Shown piece after piece: positions 1 to 12,726 of a stretch of 64,000 nt of DNA. Source of the DNA: Ancylostoma caninum (taxonomy: Eukaryota > Nematoda > Chromadorea > Rhabditida > Ancylostomatidae); the NCBI GenBank assembly GCA_037903475.1, contig JBAJFG010000019.1, positions 8,369,001-8,433,000 of the forward strand, read 5' to 3'. The notes beneath the pieces were generated by a model that made no database searches, was not told where the DNA came from, and worked only from the letters and a program-made list of their open reading frames with translations. Both the position numbers and the translations under genes were made by a program. How positions within the stretch are numbered: the stretch's first letter is position 1; each line of letters opens with the position of its first letter.

Positions 1-218
1 TGCTACTCATATGCATTCCTAGTACTGGAATGGTGGAGACTTTCATGTGAAACCTAAAGGCAGCATTTACGACAAATCTCGCCCTCGATGTTTGGACAAT
101 TTCTAGGCTACTCGAGTAAACTGGGGCTAGATCTAATGTCAAGAATCGCTAAAAGTGCCGAAATCTGCAGTTTTGATGGTGTCTAATCTAAGATAAGTGG
201 GAGATATTGAACGAATGA

Positions 219-602
219 TCCGCTCATTGTGTTTTCGGCCGCGATAATCTTGATCAGTGCCACTGCTCCGAGACTTCTGAACGTCTGTGTCACCACAAAA
301 ATGGCACATGTGCCGATTCCTGCATTGGCAGTTGCACCATTATAGGCGCCAATAGAGAAAGCTGCCTTGGCGGCCGTAAAAATCCCAGACCGGCATCACT
401 TTGCGTTATGAATGAGCGCAGAATCATCCATGTGAGCACTTTTCTTGTGCCCCTACCGGGAATTCCTGCGCAATATGGGGCCGAACCGGTGCCAGCAATG
501 TCCTGTAGCTGGCATAGGTGCAGTCCTGGGACGGAGCCTGTGCTATGTACATCACCTTTCGGCTATTGGGCTGCTCTGTCCAGTACAGGAAGGAGCTCAT
601 GA
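219..602 (+). CDS. Cysteine-rich EGF-like open frame, possible exon or relic
   Basis: The frame is open for 128 codons, from just after a TGA at 216-218 to a stop at 600-602. From 258 it reads CHCSETSERLCHHKNGTC followed by CADSCIGSC and ESCLGG, which is cysteine spacing like that of EGF or laminin-EGF modules. Further on, QYGAE and CSWHRC look like the start of a second, decayed module. An acceptor-like CAG lies directly before the first cysteine codon (255-257), and a possible donor (GTAAAA) follows the first module near 376. No initiator fits, so this would be an internal exon or a pseudogene piece of an extracellular EGF-repeat protein. The antisense strand is also open here. The cysteine spacing is seen; the EGF identity is inferred. 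Confidence 0.3.
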   Translation, partial: SAHCVFGRDNLDQCHCSETSERLCHHKNGTCADSCIGSCTIIGANRESCLGGRKNPRPASLCVMNERRIIHVSTFLVPLPGIPAQYGAEPVPAMSCSWHRCSPGTEPVLCTSPFGYWAALSSTGRSS

Positions 603-2780
603 TTTCCAGATATGTGGCGGCACCGGTACCTCGAAGTTTCTGAGTGATTCCATCAGCTGATATGGAGATGCCTTGCCTTGGCGTAAACTCTTGGAATGGA
701 ATGAGAGTGAACGCAAGGCATTTCAACTGATAATATGTTGCGGGAGCTGATTGGACTATGGTAAATCCTCGAGATGTGCCAAAATCACGAGGACAACTTT
801 ATCGATGGGTGCAGGCTTTCAGCGAAAACTACACCTTTTCTCAGGGGCTTGTCGTTAGGTCCTCTATCTCGATAGGCACATATCCACTACTGGCATGCAT
901 ACATTATTCTATTCTCCATATCTGTGTCCTTCATATCTAAACCATTTTAGTGTTCGACGAATAGTCGTCGAAGACATCGCATTTAAAAGTTCCCTGTTTA
1001 CAAGCGTTTGACTGGACGATTGCCAAGATTTCAGCTGCATAATAGAGCAAAAAAATATATAGTAAAGAATACGGAATACGACCTACTGATGTCGTAGCCG
1101 TCTTCTCACGTCATGATACATTACCATGCACTTTTGACACCTCAGTTCTTAAAACACTTAAGCAGAAAATTTGCTGTTGTATGGAACACGTTTAGTTTGC
1201 TAACGCCCTTCTATGGAAGTCAGGACCTCAGTTTTTTTTCCTTCATCAATTAAAACTGTAGTTTTGCACTTACTGGCTTATTATGTACTTATTCGTAAAT
1301 AATAGTATATGCGGCCTCTCTTATGTAGTTGCAGCTGCTCTGCATGAGGTCCAGCTGTCTAGACGCATCTTCTTTACCGTAATAGGCCTCATGTAAGTTT
1401 ACTTAGAAACTCCTCATAGTTTGGGTGAAACAAGCTAAGATAAACATGTTTGCCGTAGCGTGATCGGGGCAAATGCAGGCAATTTGGCTGCATCTGCCGC
1501 CTCATGTTTTATATTTTCTGGTGAAGAGGCATTGCTCCAACTAGTCCTTTTTTCTGTGAGAACGGAAGAAGTAACATATTTCAGCATCGCGCATCTTTGA
1601 CTTTCTCCAGCTTTCTGAACTTACCCTCGCCTTCCGTAAACGAGAGGCATACCCCGATGTTCATATTACAGATATTACTCCAGAAGAGTCATCCATAAAG
1701 GAAGCCCAGGGCCCACGTTATGAGTTTTTTTGTGGAACTATGCAGGGCGGCCGAAAACAACCTTTGCATCCCCGTTTCTGCTATGTTCCCGGATTTTTTT
1801 TTGCGTCATTTCCTCCTTTTCCTATTACCCCCTTATCTTTTATTCCCATGTTATAGTTATTTCCTTATACCTGTCTGTAACGTCATGAGCAATGCAATCA
1901 TATAACTACATTTGGACTGAAAGTCTATGGCGAACATTGTGACGCCGTTATGCCACCACTGAATAACTGTTCAGGATACTACAGAAGAAGATGAAAAGAT
2001 GTGAGATGAGAAGTGAGAGAAGCTGATCCTCTATTCGTACTATTTTCGGAAAGCGCACGCTTTGCTCCATAATGTGAGGAAGAACTGAAAGAGTTTGTAC
2101 TTGCAGATACAGAAGCGAGTTTCTTACTCCCGCTACAACGTGGTCGTTTTTGCTGGCGACAAACTTTTCACAGTAGAGAAGCCTAGAATAGCGGGACAAT
2201 AGGTGAATTTATACTTGTTCTTGCATCTAGGCAGAATTGTTGTTAGAGCAGGCCATAAGTCATACCTGAGAGAAAAAGAAATTCCTATAAGACAATTCGA
2301 AATCATGGAGAGCTGTAGTTTTCAGAAATAGCAAATAAGGCCTGCGATAGCTCTCCGCTTCTGTGCACAAAGCAAAAATTGTTCAATATTGGGGGTAATG
2401 AGCGTTTGCGTGACTTTGAAAACCATGGAGAATGGGCCGAATTGTAAAGCCCGCATTTGAATTTACGGAAAAAAGTGATTCTTCCAGTGCTCGTCAGTAA
2501 AGAAAGGAGGATCAAACTATCCTGGTCTTTCCGTATGCTCCTATAGAAACCCAGTAGAAACTTCGACAGGAAATTCAACAGAAAATCCAATGGTAAATCG
2601 AAGACAGAATAGAGTCTAGAGAAAAACAGCGAATCAAACTTGGGTAATTGAACCTCTAGCTATGAATGAATGAACTGAACATGTTAACCTCATAATCGCT
2701 ATGTTATCTCGCTACCGCAATCCCTTGCCTTTCGTCTCCACAAACGTTCTCGTCACTCATTCTCGCGGAAAATGTATGAA

Positions 2781-2813
2781 CAAACAAACAAACAAACAAA
2801 CAAGCAAACAAAC
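2781..2813. repeat. CAAA microsatellite
   Basis: About eight CAAA units, one changed to CAAG. Confidence 0.9.
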
Positions 2814-3947
2814 CGAACACGTTGTCTTGCCAAACCAAATATGTCGTCACCGAACTTCAGAACAGTGAGCATTGAAATTTAGGTTCTTCCTTATCGAATG
2901 TCTTGGAGATACCGAGAAAGTTTTTTCACTGGTTTCTGCTCCACGTTTTCGCTCCAGTTTTTTTTTCTTCTTTTGTCGAATGACCCTACCCATCCTAAAG
3001 AACAAATAGATCCTCTTCAAGAAAAAAAAACCGTGTAATGCGCGGTTCTATTTTATTTTATCATATTTTTTGCAGAGCAACACTCGAGTTCCACCTATCT
3101 TCCAGTAGGGGGGTAAACCCATAAGCAGTGGCAACGTTCATTGGCAACATCGCTGATAGACGTTTAAGAAAACAGTCGTTTTCATTCCCTTCGGAGCGAA
3201 TTTGTTTCCCACGCCTCCCTGGGCCACATCTGTTCGATACTGGGTAATAAATTCATTAGCTATGGGCTAGACAACTTTTTCTTGCATGGAAGAACTCATC
3301 AACGAGCGCCATAGTCGTTGAAGACTCATTTCGAGCAAACTGTTCTGGCCCTTTGATGAATGACTTTCCACAGTTTGTGATCCACAGTTTGGTTCATTAG
3401 AGAGAGAGGATGTGTTTTTTCTTGAGAGTTGTCCATTCCAGTAAAAAATCTTTCCATTCCAAAGCTTCTGCAGCAACGCGGAAATTCGTGGTCGCATGTC
3501 TTCCTCATTGTTCCTTATTGCTCGTCGGAAATCGGTGAAAATTTTTTCATTTCCTCATTGCGGAAATGGGAGATTCTGCAGCGCTCTTGAGACAGCATCA
3601 TTACCACTAAGTATGTACTTTTTCTTCTCCGATTCTCATCCATACAAGTGCCAGTGCCTTCTTATTTATTTCTGAAGAAAGACTTCACGGTCTATGATTC
3701 ATTGTGAAACCTCTGCAGTTTACCCGAGAGAAGGACAAAAACCATTCTTCTGTGATTATAAAGCAAACGTTTGCTCAGCATTTTAGTGCACAAGCACCCT
3801 CAAAATGAACGGATATCGTGACTGCACAATCGCATCGAGACCTCAGCATGGGATGCGGCGGAAGCATCCATTGAATGGGACGATCGTCAACATGACAAAG
3901 TGCATCATCAACAAGTAGTCAGCTATCATTATGGTTAATATTTTTAA

Positions 3948-3980
3948 TTCATTCATTCATTCTCATTCATTCATTCATTC
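3948..3980. repeat. ATTC (CATT) microsatellite
   Basis: Two short ATTC arrays separated by TCTC. Confidence 0.9.
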
Positions 3981-4734
3981 CAATCCATCCTCTTCAAGCA
4001 TCGCCCATGTTCAATAGGATGTTTTTTCGTGTTCCTCTTCCCTTCCGCTCCGACAAATATGAATAATTGACGGCGTAGCAAATATTCCATTGTTTTTGAG
4101 TTGTACAAGAATAAGCCGCCTTTCCCGAACAATTTCGAATGAGCAACGACCCCTCGTCACTGAATTGCAACGTTTCCTTTGTGAACAGCTTTTTTTTTTG
4201 GGAAAATCTGTTCATGACAAAGTATTTCTCCTGATGGTGACGTGGTTCAATTTCTCCTCATTTTCCAATAGAACTGTTCCTAATTGGTGATATTTTCTAT
4301 GATCTGTCAATTTCTACCTCGTATTCTTTAGATATATGAAATCTCAAACTTCAAAAAACGCATTTAACTATGAATTTCTATGTGTACGTGCCCCATAGAC
4401 CATGAAACCAAGAAAAATTCAGAACTTCCTCACAAATCTAGTTCTTTCCAGTAGAAACCGGTGCTCTAGTCAAATTAAATTTTAGTTTTCAATTCTCTAT
4501 TGAATTTCCAAGGAAAAACGTTAGTTGGATTACAACATCGTCATCAGCCACGTAGCTCATCAAATGCATTTTGATATCCATTTTAGGGAAGTGTCATACA
4601 TCATGATGAGCTGAACTTTTCAGTTAGATTTTTCCATGAATAGCGCCAGATTTCCTTGTTCTTTAGCGTTTGTCCCATTTGTTGGTGAGGTTCGCTTTCC
4701 TGATCTTCTGACGTCATTTCGTTCTATCGTGTGC

Positions 4735-5135
4735 CTATCCTGGGTGGGCACCCACTTGCTTCAGGTCAGCATGCAGTGTATCTAATCATCGTTGCTTCGG
4801 CCGTCCTTTTGGTCGTTCTTTCGGTACCTCAAGATCAAGGCCTACTTCGCAGACGATGTCTTTGTCGCAGAACGTGGCCGTACCATCTAAGGCGTGTTTC
4901 CCGGAGTTTGTCGGCAATCGGGGCGATACCGAACTGCTCTCGGATCTTTTCATTGCGGATGCGGTCTGCGCGCGTGACGCCAGCCATCCATCGTAACATC
5001 TTCATCTCCTACACTTCATTGGTGACTGGCGAACATTTTGCACCATACAATGCAACTTATCGAACTACTGCTCGAAACACCTTAGACTTGAAGCGAGCCG
5101 GGATCTTCTTGTCACACAACATTGCTGTCATCGAG
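4735..5135 (-). mobile_element. RTE-like LINE reverse-transcriptase remnant (dead)
   Basis: On the minus strand the sequence reads like the C-terminal part of an RTE-type non-LTR retrotransposon protein: CDKKIPARFKSKVFRAVVR, stop, VALYGAKCSPVTNEV, stop, then [35 protein letters not shown] and [11 protein letters not shown]. After a frameshift a further frame gives LDTLHADLKQVGAHPG. The order YGAxC, KMLRWMx[13 protein letters not shown], DLKxVGAHP is characteristic of the region after the reverse-transcriptase thumb in these elements. Two in-frame stops, a shortened spacer between YGAKC and KMLRW, and at least one frameshift show that it is an inactive fragment. The 160-codon plus-strand frame at 4,731-5,213 is its antisense shadow. 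Confidence 0.8.
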
Positions 5136-5879
5136 CGCCCTTCAACCATGCTTAGTGACCAGAGAGGACCAGATATGCATAGTAAGAGGCTTTATTTGAC
5201 ATCGAGAACGTAAAAAAATCGAAATAATTTAGCTGAAGTCCGTTCTAGGCAAGCGAGAGGTTATTTACCATACTAATCATGAATTTCACTTCTTTTTGTT
5301 TCCTCCACCTAGGAAGCTTTGCCTGGTTACGGCACGTAGGTGTGCTATGAGGACCTAGAGGCAGCGTCTCACCTCAGTATCGATTTTGAGGCTTCAAAAT
5401 CAGAGGTATTTTTGGCCTATGCTGATCACAATGGTATTTCTTTACCGAAGTGACGAAAACCCTTCTTTTAACCCATTTGTTCTGGAGAGTGCTGCGACAG
5501 CTACCAGAAAAAGTTGTATTCGCAACACATGAGGCACCTGCTATCGATATCACTGCTGCGGTATGCTGCCACTCCGCTACGCAATTTGTGTCAGCTGTCG
5601 CAAAGGGCACCTTAAACTCTGCAGAATGAAGGTTTTCAAAGAAGGATTTTTTGGCACCTTGGTAAGGAATAATATATACCATTAAGGTCAGTTAAAATCT
5701 CGAATTCGACTTTGAAATAAGACAGTGCCTCCAGGAGTGGAATGTATGAACTGTGGTAGGTAAATGATAGCTATACATGAGCTGATGTTAACAACAGTAG
5801 TTCACATGAATAGATCTCATTGTGCAGAATTTGGGAGAGGAAATTTATTTATTCCCCTCTGTTCCAATTACGGGGCGTG

Positions 5880-6115
5880 CACTCAAAAATGCAAGGTGAA
5901 GAATGTGTGAATTTCGACTGAAACTACTTTTGTATTCTTTTTATAAAGGCTTTTCTCAGAGTATATGAAATAGCGCCGGAGTAGTCAGTGAAGATCGTTC
6001 TGGAGAAGTAAACTATCATTTTTCAATCCTAAACCCATTTCCTTGACTACCATATGGCCTCGCATTAAATTTTATGAGTGCTTATCACTCAAAACCAGCA
6101 GTTTTTTTACCTGGT
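5880..6115. repeat. Duplicated segment, copy 1 (uninterrupted)
   Basis: It shares ACTCAA, GAATGTGTGA, TTTTTCTCAG-like and finally CTCAAAACCAGCA phrases, in the same order, with 6,990-7,440. The second copy is longer because a CpG-rich element sits in it. Confidence 0.55.
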
Positions 6116-6989
6116 AATAAATTACGATAATTTCGGCGCATTGCTTCATAACGCGCAATTTCCGCCATTTCAGCCAGGTTCCAGCCTTCATGACCGTCAA
6201 TTGTCGCGGCGCAGCACGTGGTTGTGAAGGATTCCCAAGAGCTCATTATGCGTACTCATCCCGAAATTGCTGGAAAGTAGATAGCAGTAGGTTGTGAGGG
6301 AAACGGTCATTCATACCTTTAGTTGTTTTATTTCCATTTTCGCTTATATCTATCCGCTTATGTCGAATGACCAAGAAAAACCTTCGTGGCATCCGGAATA
6401 GCATCCCCAGGAAGAAATTTGTTGGGATGGGAAGATCACTATCGCACATCAGGTTTTTTCGGCGCCCTGTTATTCTCTGGGGAAACACCGCCGCCGTGAT
6501 GTTTTTTTTGCTTTTCCATGGAATTTTTCCACGGAGCTAGCCGGATACAGATAGTATAGTCTGTTTCGCCAGTCTGTTTCGCATGATAGTTGGTTATTCG
6601 TGCACAGTGTCTGTTTTTCTCTGCACCCTCTCCAATCCGCGCACTTTCCCACCCTCTTCTTCTCTGTGGCGTTTCCCCAACTATCTTTCCCCGTGAAACA
6701 GACTATACAAAGTGGCACTGTTCTATTTGGAGAGTCTTGAAAATTCGAAGTAAAATCATGGCTTGGTGTGGCTTCTCGTAGGAGAGGTGGGGTCCTTTCA
6801 GAGAATATTGCACCAATTCCATATCAATTTTACAATGTGATGCTAGTTTTGTTTGGCTGTGGTATCGCTGAAATTTTCAGGACGATGGGCATTTGAAATA
6901 ACGTTGATAATGGTTATTGGTATGAAATTGTCCCTCTGCGCCGTTTCAGCTTTAAAAATCATGATATTTTTCGTCTCGCTCTCGCTTAC

Positions 6990-7440
6990 AGTAGGTGTAC
7001 TCAAGAATAGCAGATAAAGAATGTGTGAGTTTCGGGTTAGGCTAGTCATAGATTCTTTTTCACATGGTTTTTTCCTCAGGTTTTTTCGCCATAGGGGGTA
7101 TGCAGTAGTGCCGAAATCAGGACATTTTTTACCATGTACGTGCGTTCGACGCGCGTGCGTCTAATTGATGAAGGATAGGCTGGAATCGACGACGCAGCTC
7201 AGACGTACACGTTGACGGGATTGAGGATGAGTACGTCGGGCTGACCGATCTTCATGGGAAATCCTTCGCAAGTGGGTGCGTGCGTCTGACGCACGCACCC
7301 TACTACAAATTCCCTATGGTCCCTGATATTCTTGAGAAGCAAACTAGTATTATCCTTCAATCCCATCTTCATTGATTCCAATAAGATCTCGCATTGAAAT
7401 TTATAGATGCTTATTACTCAAAACCAGCACTTATTGTTTT
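6990..7440. repeat. Duplicated segment, copy 2, with inserted element
   Basis: It begins GTGTACTCAAGAATAGCAG and ends CTCAAAACCAGCAC like copy 1 (5,880-6,115). The middle is split by the CpG-rich inverted-repeat element at about 7,090-7,318, which therefore inserted after the duplication. Confidence 0.5.
7090..7318. mobile_element. CpG-rich MITE-like element (family 1)
   Basis: The ends are imperfect inverted repeats (CATAGGGGGTATGCAGTAG against CATAGGGAATTTGTAGTAGG read from the other side). The arms carry the CpG-rich words GCGTGCGTCTGACGC and ACGCGCGTGCGTC shared with copies at 13,289, 20,636 and 51,617. There is no coding capacity. Confidence 0.6.
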
Positions 7441-9855
7441 TACAGGATGCGCCATAAGTTCTTGCACACCATATTTAGTACCACCACAATAGCAGAATTC
7501 AACATAATGGTATGAATTCTATGACCAGCTCGATAGCAACTCATATCGCCTAATAGATCGGGAATATGTCGCCTGTTGCTTTTGTAAGAGCTCAAAGTAG
7601 AATGGTAGGCGCTCTCATTGCGACACGGTGGTATTTCTTGACTAAATCCTTCCAAAGCTTTTGCTCAGCTTCACCGTACGATCTCAAACTTATTCATAAT
7701 GTAGTTATTGATTTGCTCTTGAAGATGTAGCATGCAGTAGTCCATCCAATTCAGAGTGGTACTGAATGAGAGTTAGCTCTCAGCGCAGAATTTCCTCTGG
7801 GCAGCACTTCAGGAGACACACTTTGCTCAATGAGAAGGTTCTGAGTTCTACTGAAGCGTCATGTCCGGGCTATGAGTTGAATGCAGCAAGGTCTCTTCTC
7901 AACCACAATGCTGTGCAAATAAGAATGAGCGTCACCTTGTTGTTGTGAACCACAAAAATCTGAGAAAATTTGCTATGTCTGGGCATCTTCTCAAAAACAC
8001 GATGAAATTCTTGAAGGAAGAGGGAAAACGGAATTCTGTTTCACCCTCTGAACTCTACAAGACTTTCTACATCTGAACATTCAATTCAATGAATCCTACA
8101 ACGATTCTGGAAGCATGGAAGTTTTCTTAATTGTCGGTAGTATCATCTTCTTATCGCGAGGTTTGCATGAAACTTCAAATCTGTCGTTTTAAGAACTTTC
8201 TATGGCATTTTTCTGATGAAAATAGAACAACTTTGCTCTGAAGAGTGGCTTCAGTTCTATGATGACATCGATGCTCCGTGCCGCGATGAGTGTGCCTCCC
8301 TCTCAAATTCAAGCTACTACAAAAGCATATGGCTACATATTCCCGATCTGTTGGGTTACATGAGTTGCTATTGAGTTGGTCTGATCCAGCCACATTGGAC
8401 ATACCATTGCATTGAATATCCGCTGCTGTGGTGGTACCTGATATGGTGTGCATGAACATATGTATATGGTGATAAATGACAGTATTTCCGTCGCTTTGGT
8501 TAATGGCCTACAATTTCCATCTTTTCAGCCAAACTTCACTCTTGTTGGACGTAATTTCCGACTCTTAAGAGCTAATTATTAGCAATCAGCTGGAAATTGC
8601 TCAGAAATGAAAAGCAAGAGATTGCAAAGGAAGTGGTCTTTCATCAGGCTATTACCTTCAAGGCCTCATTAATACCTTCATTGTAAAAGAAAACAAAAAA
8701 GTGCTACGCACATAAATTTGCAATTATTTCTTTTATTTGTTCAACTTTCAGTAAGCTACAGGATGTGACGTCGAATATCGTGCAATAACTTTGCCCTAGA
8801 GCAAAAATACGAAAAAATACACAACATTAATCTCAACAATTAGAAATAAATGAAGCAGAATTGCTTGCAATTACTAGGCTTTTTTTCTATGATTGGGTTC
8901 AAAAAACTTTCATGGTTATTTCGCAGAATTATTTTCTTTCCACGAACATTCAGAACTGAAGTAGAAATTGAGAGCGCACTGAGCTCTTCACAATTAAGCT
9001 ATTATATTTTCGCTAAAAACAAACTCGAAAATATGAGTTTGCTCGTTTCCACTTGCAATTCCTACGATTTTTGGTGCCTAAGCATAGGTACGTAAATGCT
9101 CCAATGTTTTTGACTTTTGTTTTATGTTGTTAAAAAGTTTCATTGACGCAATATTTCAGAAAATGTAGACATTTCCGACCACGATTAGGTATTTCACATC
9201 TTCTAACCATGTTTCTAAGCAGCAAAACCTTTGTGAAACGCCTTGCGAACATGTCACTTCTGACGAAAATTCCCATGCATGTCAGGGAATGTTTCCCACG
9301 ATGTATGTAGGTGGTATTTCTCGAATCAGTTATGCTTGCTTGAGATTTCTTACTTTTCGGCCAGATAGTTCCAGGAAAATTTCCCGCATCCCTTCAACGT
9401 AAGCCAAAAAAGAACTACTAGTCAGGCTTTCTGTTTTCGTATGTATACGTTTCTTTGTTTTTTGGCACGTCCACGTGGGCGAAGCTCATTAGTACATCCC
9501 TCCTTAGGAGAGCTTGATGGCGATACATCGACGCGTGTACGAGCTCAGCAGGAAAGCTGCCTCATAATCCGTAAGCCGTGTTTTCTCCCGTCTAATCTAT
9601 AAGACCCACGGTCTATCCGAGAAATTTTGGACATCATACAGTTTCCTTACGAGTTGTAGTTTTCTCAGCCGTCGTTATAGTGTAACTTTACCATATTTGG
9701 CTCTTTTTTGTTGGAAATTCAGAGAATCACCGAGTAATGTTTATAGAGAAGGTCTCGATAAGGGAGAACCAAACTATGTACACTGAAATCAACGAGGTTG
9801 CAATTACATACTATAGTTTCATTGTTCAAAGATAAGTAAAGCGTAAAGTGTGAAT

Positions 9856-9857
9856 TT

Positions 9858-9912
<55 letters not shown>

Positions 9913-9914
9913 TT
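9856..9914. repeat. TTTA tetranucleotide microsatellite
   Basis: About fourteen TTTA units in a row. Confidence 0.95.
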
Positions 9915-9950
9915 CGTTTGTTCAATAACCAAATTCGTTGCTCCAAAAAC

Positions 9951-10106
9951 CTGGGCTAGGATTCGTGAACGTATAACCAAGCGAGATCAGGTTAGTAAAC
10001 CAACTTTTGCTCCCTGAGTCTCTTCGCATTATGTGGTCTCTGCGACAACTAATCATGCTAACCATCGTTGGTTTGCTCGGTTACCATTTCATGAATCCCA
10101 ACCCTG
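9951..10106. mobile_element. Small inverted-repeat element (TAGGATTC family)
   Basis: The left end CTGGGCTAGGATTCGTGAA pairs with the right end, which reads CAGGGTTGGGATTCATGAA on the other strand; similarity continues about 50 bases inward (TAACC.AGC). One arm-like sequence recurs at about 50,705-50,745 (GCTAGGATTCACGAACG on the minus strand). Confidence 0.65.
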
Positions 10107-10744
10107 AATAGTACATAAAATATGCCGTAGAAATAGCTATCGTAGCCAGCTCCCTATAATTATGCGAAGGATTAATTTTTTGAAGTTAATGAGTCACATA
10201 GAAAAAATATCTTGGACTTACACTTATAATGAATCACATAGAAGGAATAATATCTTCGACTTACACTTATATTAGAAGTTTTGAGTGTTTACCATGTTGC
10301 CCTGCGCTGCTCGACGGTTGTAGTCTCCCTGGTTGGACCTTCTCTGCCAACTGCAATCGCCATTACGTATTTCAGAGCCAACCAATTTCCTGAAATTTTT
10401 CCACGAGACGAAGCAACGACAATGGCCATGGTGATCTTTGTCAAATGGATAATTCTTACCGAGAAATTTTTTGCTCAAAGTCACAGCGTCACTAATTTCC
10501 TGCAAGTCTGCAACGGAAGTTTTGTCGGGGTCTTGCAATGAGGGGGGGGAGGGGTGGAGTGGGTATGATGCATTTCTTGGAAATTCGATCACTGTTGTGA
10601 AAAACATTTCTTGCCCACCAATGTTTTCCTTCCAGTGGCGAGATCCACGATCATTTTCGTCAAGGTTCTCACCTACCTGCCGCTCTTCCGGTATGGACGA
10701 GTTTTCCAGAGACATAGCGTGAGCCACAATTGTAAACATGAGCT

Positions 10745-10905
10745 TACATTACCAGTTATTGCGCAAGAACCTACTCTTGGAATACATTCCTCTACTCCTT
10801 CTACATACCTACGTTGCTCTTTACAGTTCACCACTGAGTGCAATAAATGAGTAGGTAAATAAATAAATCAACAAATAATTAAATGAATGAATAAAAAAAC
10901 AACAC
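10745..10905 (+). repeat. SINE/LINE-like 3' end, copy A
   Basis: It shares ACCAGT, AAGAACCTA.TCTT, TACGTTG.TCTTTAC and TGAGTGCAATAAATGA with 33,140-33,262, then decays into an AATAAATAAA tail. This is the layout of a retroposon 3' end with a tetranucleotide tail. Confidence 0.6.
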
Positions 10906-12543
10906 ATAAGTAAACAAACGAAGAGTGCATTTTATGCAAGCACCTCGTCTCAGCTACATAGTAGTAGTGCTGAAGGCAAGAGTGTGTACGTGGAGGGATC
11001 CGAAAATAACCGGGGCCATTCTCTCAATGAACTTGATATTAATCTTTATCATATTTATTTTCATTTGATTTAACAGAATATAGCAAAACAAATTATTGAA
11101 AATATAAGCTTACTTTCCCAGGAGGTTGTTCTAGGGGTCAAGCTCACTTAGCGCTGCTGTAAAACGTCGTGTTTATTCTCAGTTCACTTTTCCTGAGGAA
11201 TCACTTACCAATTTTTGCTACTTTTCCTGGAGTTTTCTCACTACAGGGGACCAGTCGGCCCTCTCAAATAGAAATTCGGGATCGTTCCGACATAAATTAC
11301 CGAGAAAAAAGTCTTGAATTGTGACCAATAAATGAATGGTCCCCCATGACGCAGTTTTATCCACTGTGATTGTGATTTGTGAGCAGAATCTTCATAAGTG
11401 CTTAGCCACATCTGCCCTAACCACCTGATCCATCTCGAAGGGATATTTACATATTCATTAGTATAAAAAGACTCCCGAGAAGAAACGCTTTGTTTTCTTG
11501 GGAAGTGTGAGAAAGAATGTCGAAAGCACTAGAGAACATCAAACTCCATTAGTTGAGAAAATCTTCTGAAAGTCAGAAGAAGAAAGAAAAGAAGATGCGT
11601 TGAGAGGATGTGAAGTATGAACATTTGAAGACAAAGGCATGAGTTCTTACAATTGAATCCCGGTTATTTTTGGGTCCGCCATGAATCATTCTGCGCTTGA
11701 GAAACTCGTCCGCTCTTGATTAATAGGATTCTCGGAATTTCCGCTTGAAGAGCCATGAATCTCGCAGCGGATTAAACTGCTTCCACTTTTTTTTTGTAAA
11801 GGAATCTATTATCGTCTTATGCTCCACTTCCGTCCTGTTGGAAACTTCCTCTTCGAAAAGAATTATGTCCAATGCTTATCTCTTCTGTTCTACTCCTAAT
11901 TTCCTGGTCGTATTTTTAATCCTAACGGTATTTCCTCACTTTGCTCAGCCTTTCCGATCCTTGTTCCGTATGAAGCGCGGTCTCCTACCCAAACAGGGCC
12001 ATTCTCCTCTTCTCACATCAAATATGCATTCGAAATCTTGTATAGACCCCAGTGGTAAAAAAGCGTTTTACTGCAGGCATTAAGGGCCTGCGTGGGACTC
12101 TTTGCAGCCTCCAAATGTGGAGAACTAAGGCAGTGGAGTTCGCTGCCGGAAGTGGTGTAAGGGCAAAAAAGTGGCGTTTCCCCAAAAAAAAGGACATGTA
12201 TGGCGAAAAAAGTGTCTGCAAGCGGTCTATCGCGTGAAAATGGGGCGCAAAGCCTGCGTAAGAAAGTAGCAATAGTAGTAGGGTCTCAGTGCTGCTCTGA
12301 AAAATCTTTAAGAAGTCTTCTTATGGTTGGAACCCGCGGAAAAAATTAGCCAGACTCTGGCAATCAGCTGAGCGCTGTGGTCTTCCCCCCTCTTCCTTTT
12401 AAAGTCTTTGCTTTTTCAACTATCCTTTTGTATTTATCTTATTTTTGTAAGTTGTTCCCTGCTTGGCTTTCTGCTTGGTCACATTCTCTAACCATTGCTC
12501 GTAATGAAAAAAAATAGTGATGAAATTCGAATCAAACACTAAA
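10906..12543. other. No gene recognised
   Basis: A short plus-strand frame (11,745-12,083) has no recognisable domain and poor flanks. I see no structured repeat here. Confidence 0.4.
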
Positions 12544-12726
12544 TATGACGCTGCCAACTAATTTGTCCGCGTAAAAATGCAAGTTGGGAATGAATGGCCA
12601 CAATCCGGACCGTTCGGGGCATGGCACAGTGAAAATGAAGTAGTGGCATAACTGGAAGCGTTCGGATTCCGCCATTCATTCTCTACTTTGCATTTTTGCG
12701 AGGACAAATTAGTTGGCAGCGTCATA
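12544..12726. mobile_element. Hairpin MITE with ~70-bp terminal inverted repeats, TA ends
   Basis: The left arm TATGACGCTGCCAACTAATT is matched exactly by the complement of the right end and the pairing runs about 70 bases: TTGTCC.CG.AAAAATGCAA, GAATGAATGGC, AATCCG. TA at both outer ends is consistent with a Tc1/mariner-type TA target duplication. No transposase is encoded, so it would depend on one in trans. Confidence 0.85.

Larger units (their letters stand above)
603..4734. other. No gene recognised; AT-rich intergenic DNA
   Basis: Only short frames without recognisable motifs or convincing splice flanks were seen. The stretch holds a CAAA microsatellite (2,781-2,813) and an ATTC/CATT microsatellite (3,948-3,980), but no structured element. 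Confidence 0.5.
5136..9855. other. No gene recognised; duplicated repeat segments and one MITE
   Basis: Small frames only. The stretch holds two related segments (5,880-6,115 and 6,990-7,440) and a CpG-rich inverted-repeat element inside the second. Segments near 5,395-5,470 and 18,345-18,440 share the phrase GCTGATCACAATGGT and resemble each other weakly. Confidence 0.45.

Noticed and set aside
4731..5213. 160-codon plus-strand frame
   Set aside because: It is the antisense of a recognisable LINE reverse-transcriptase tail on minus.
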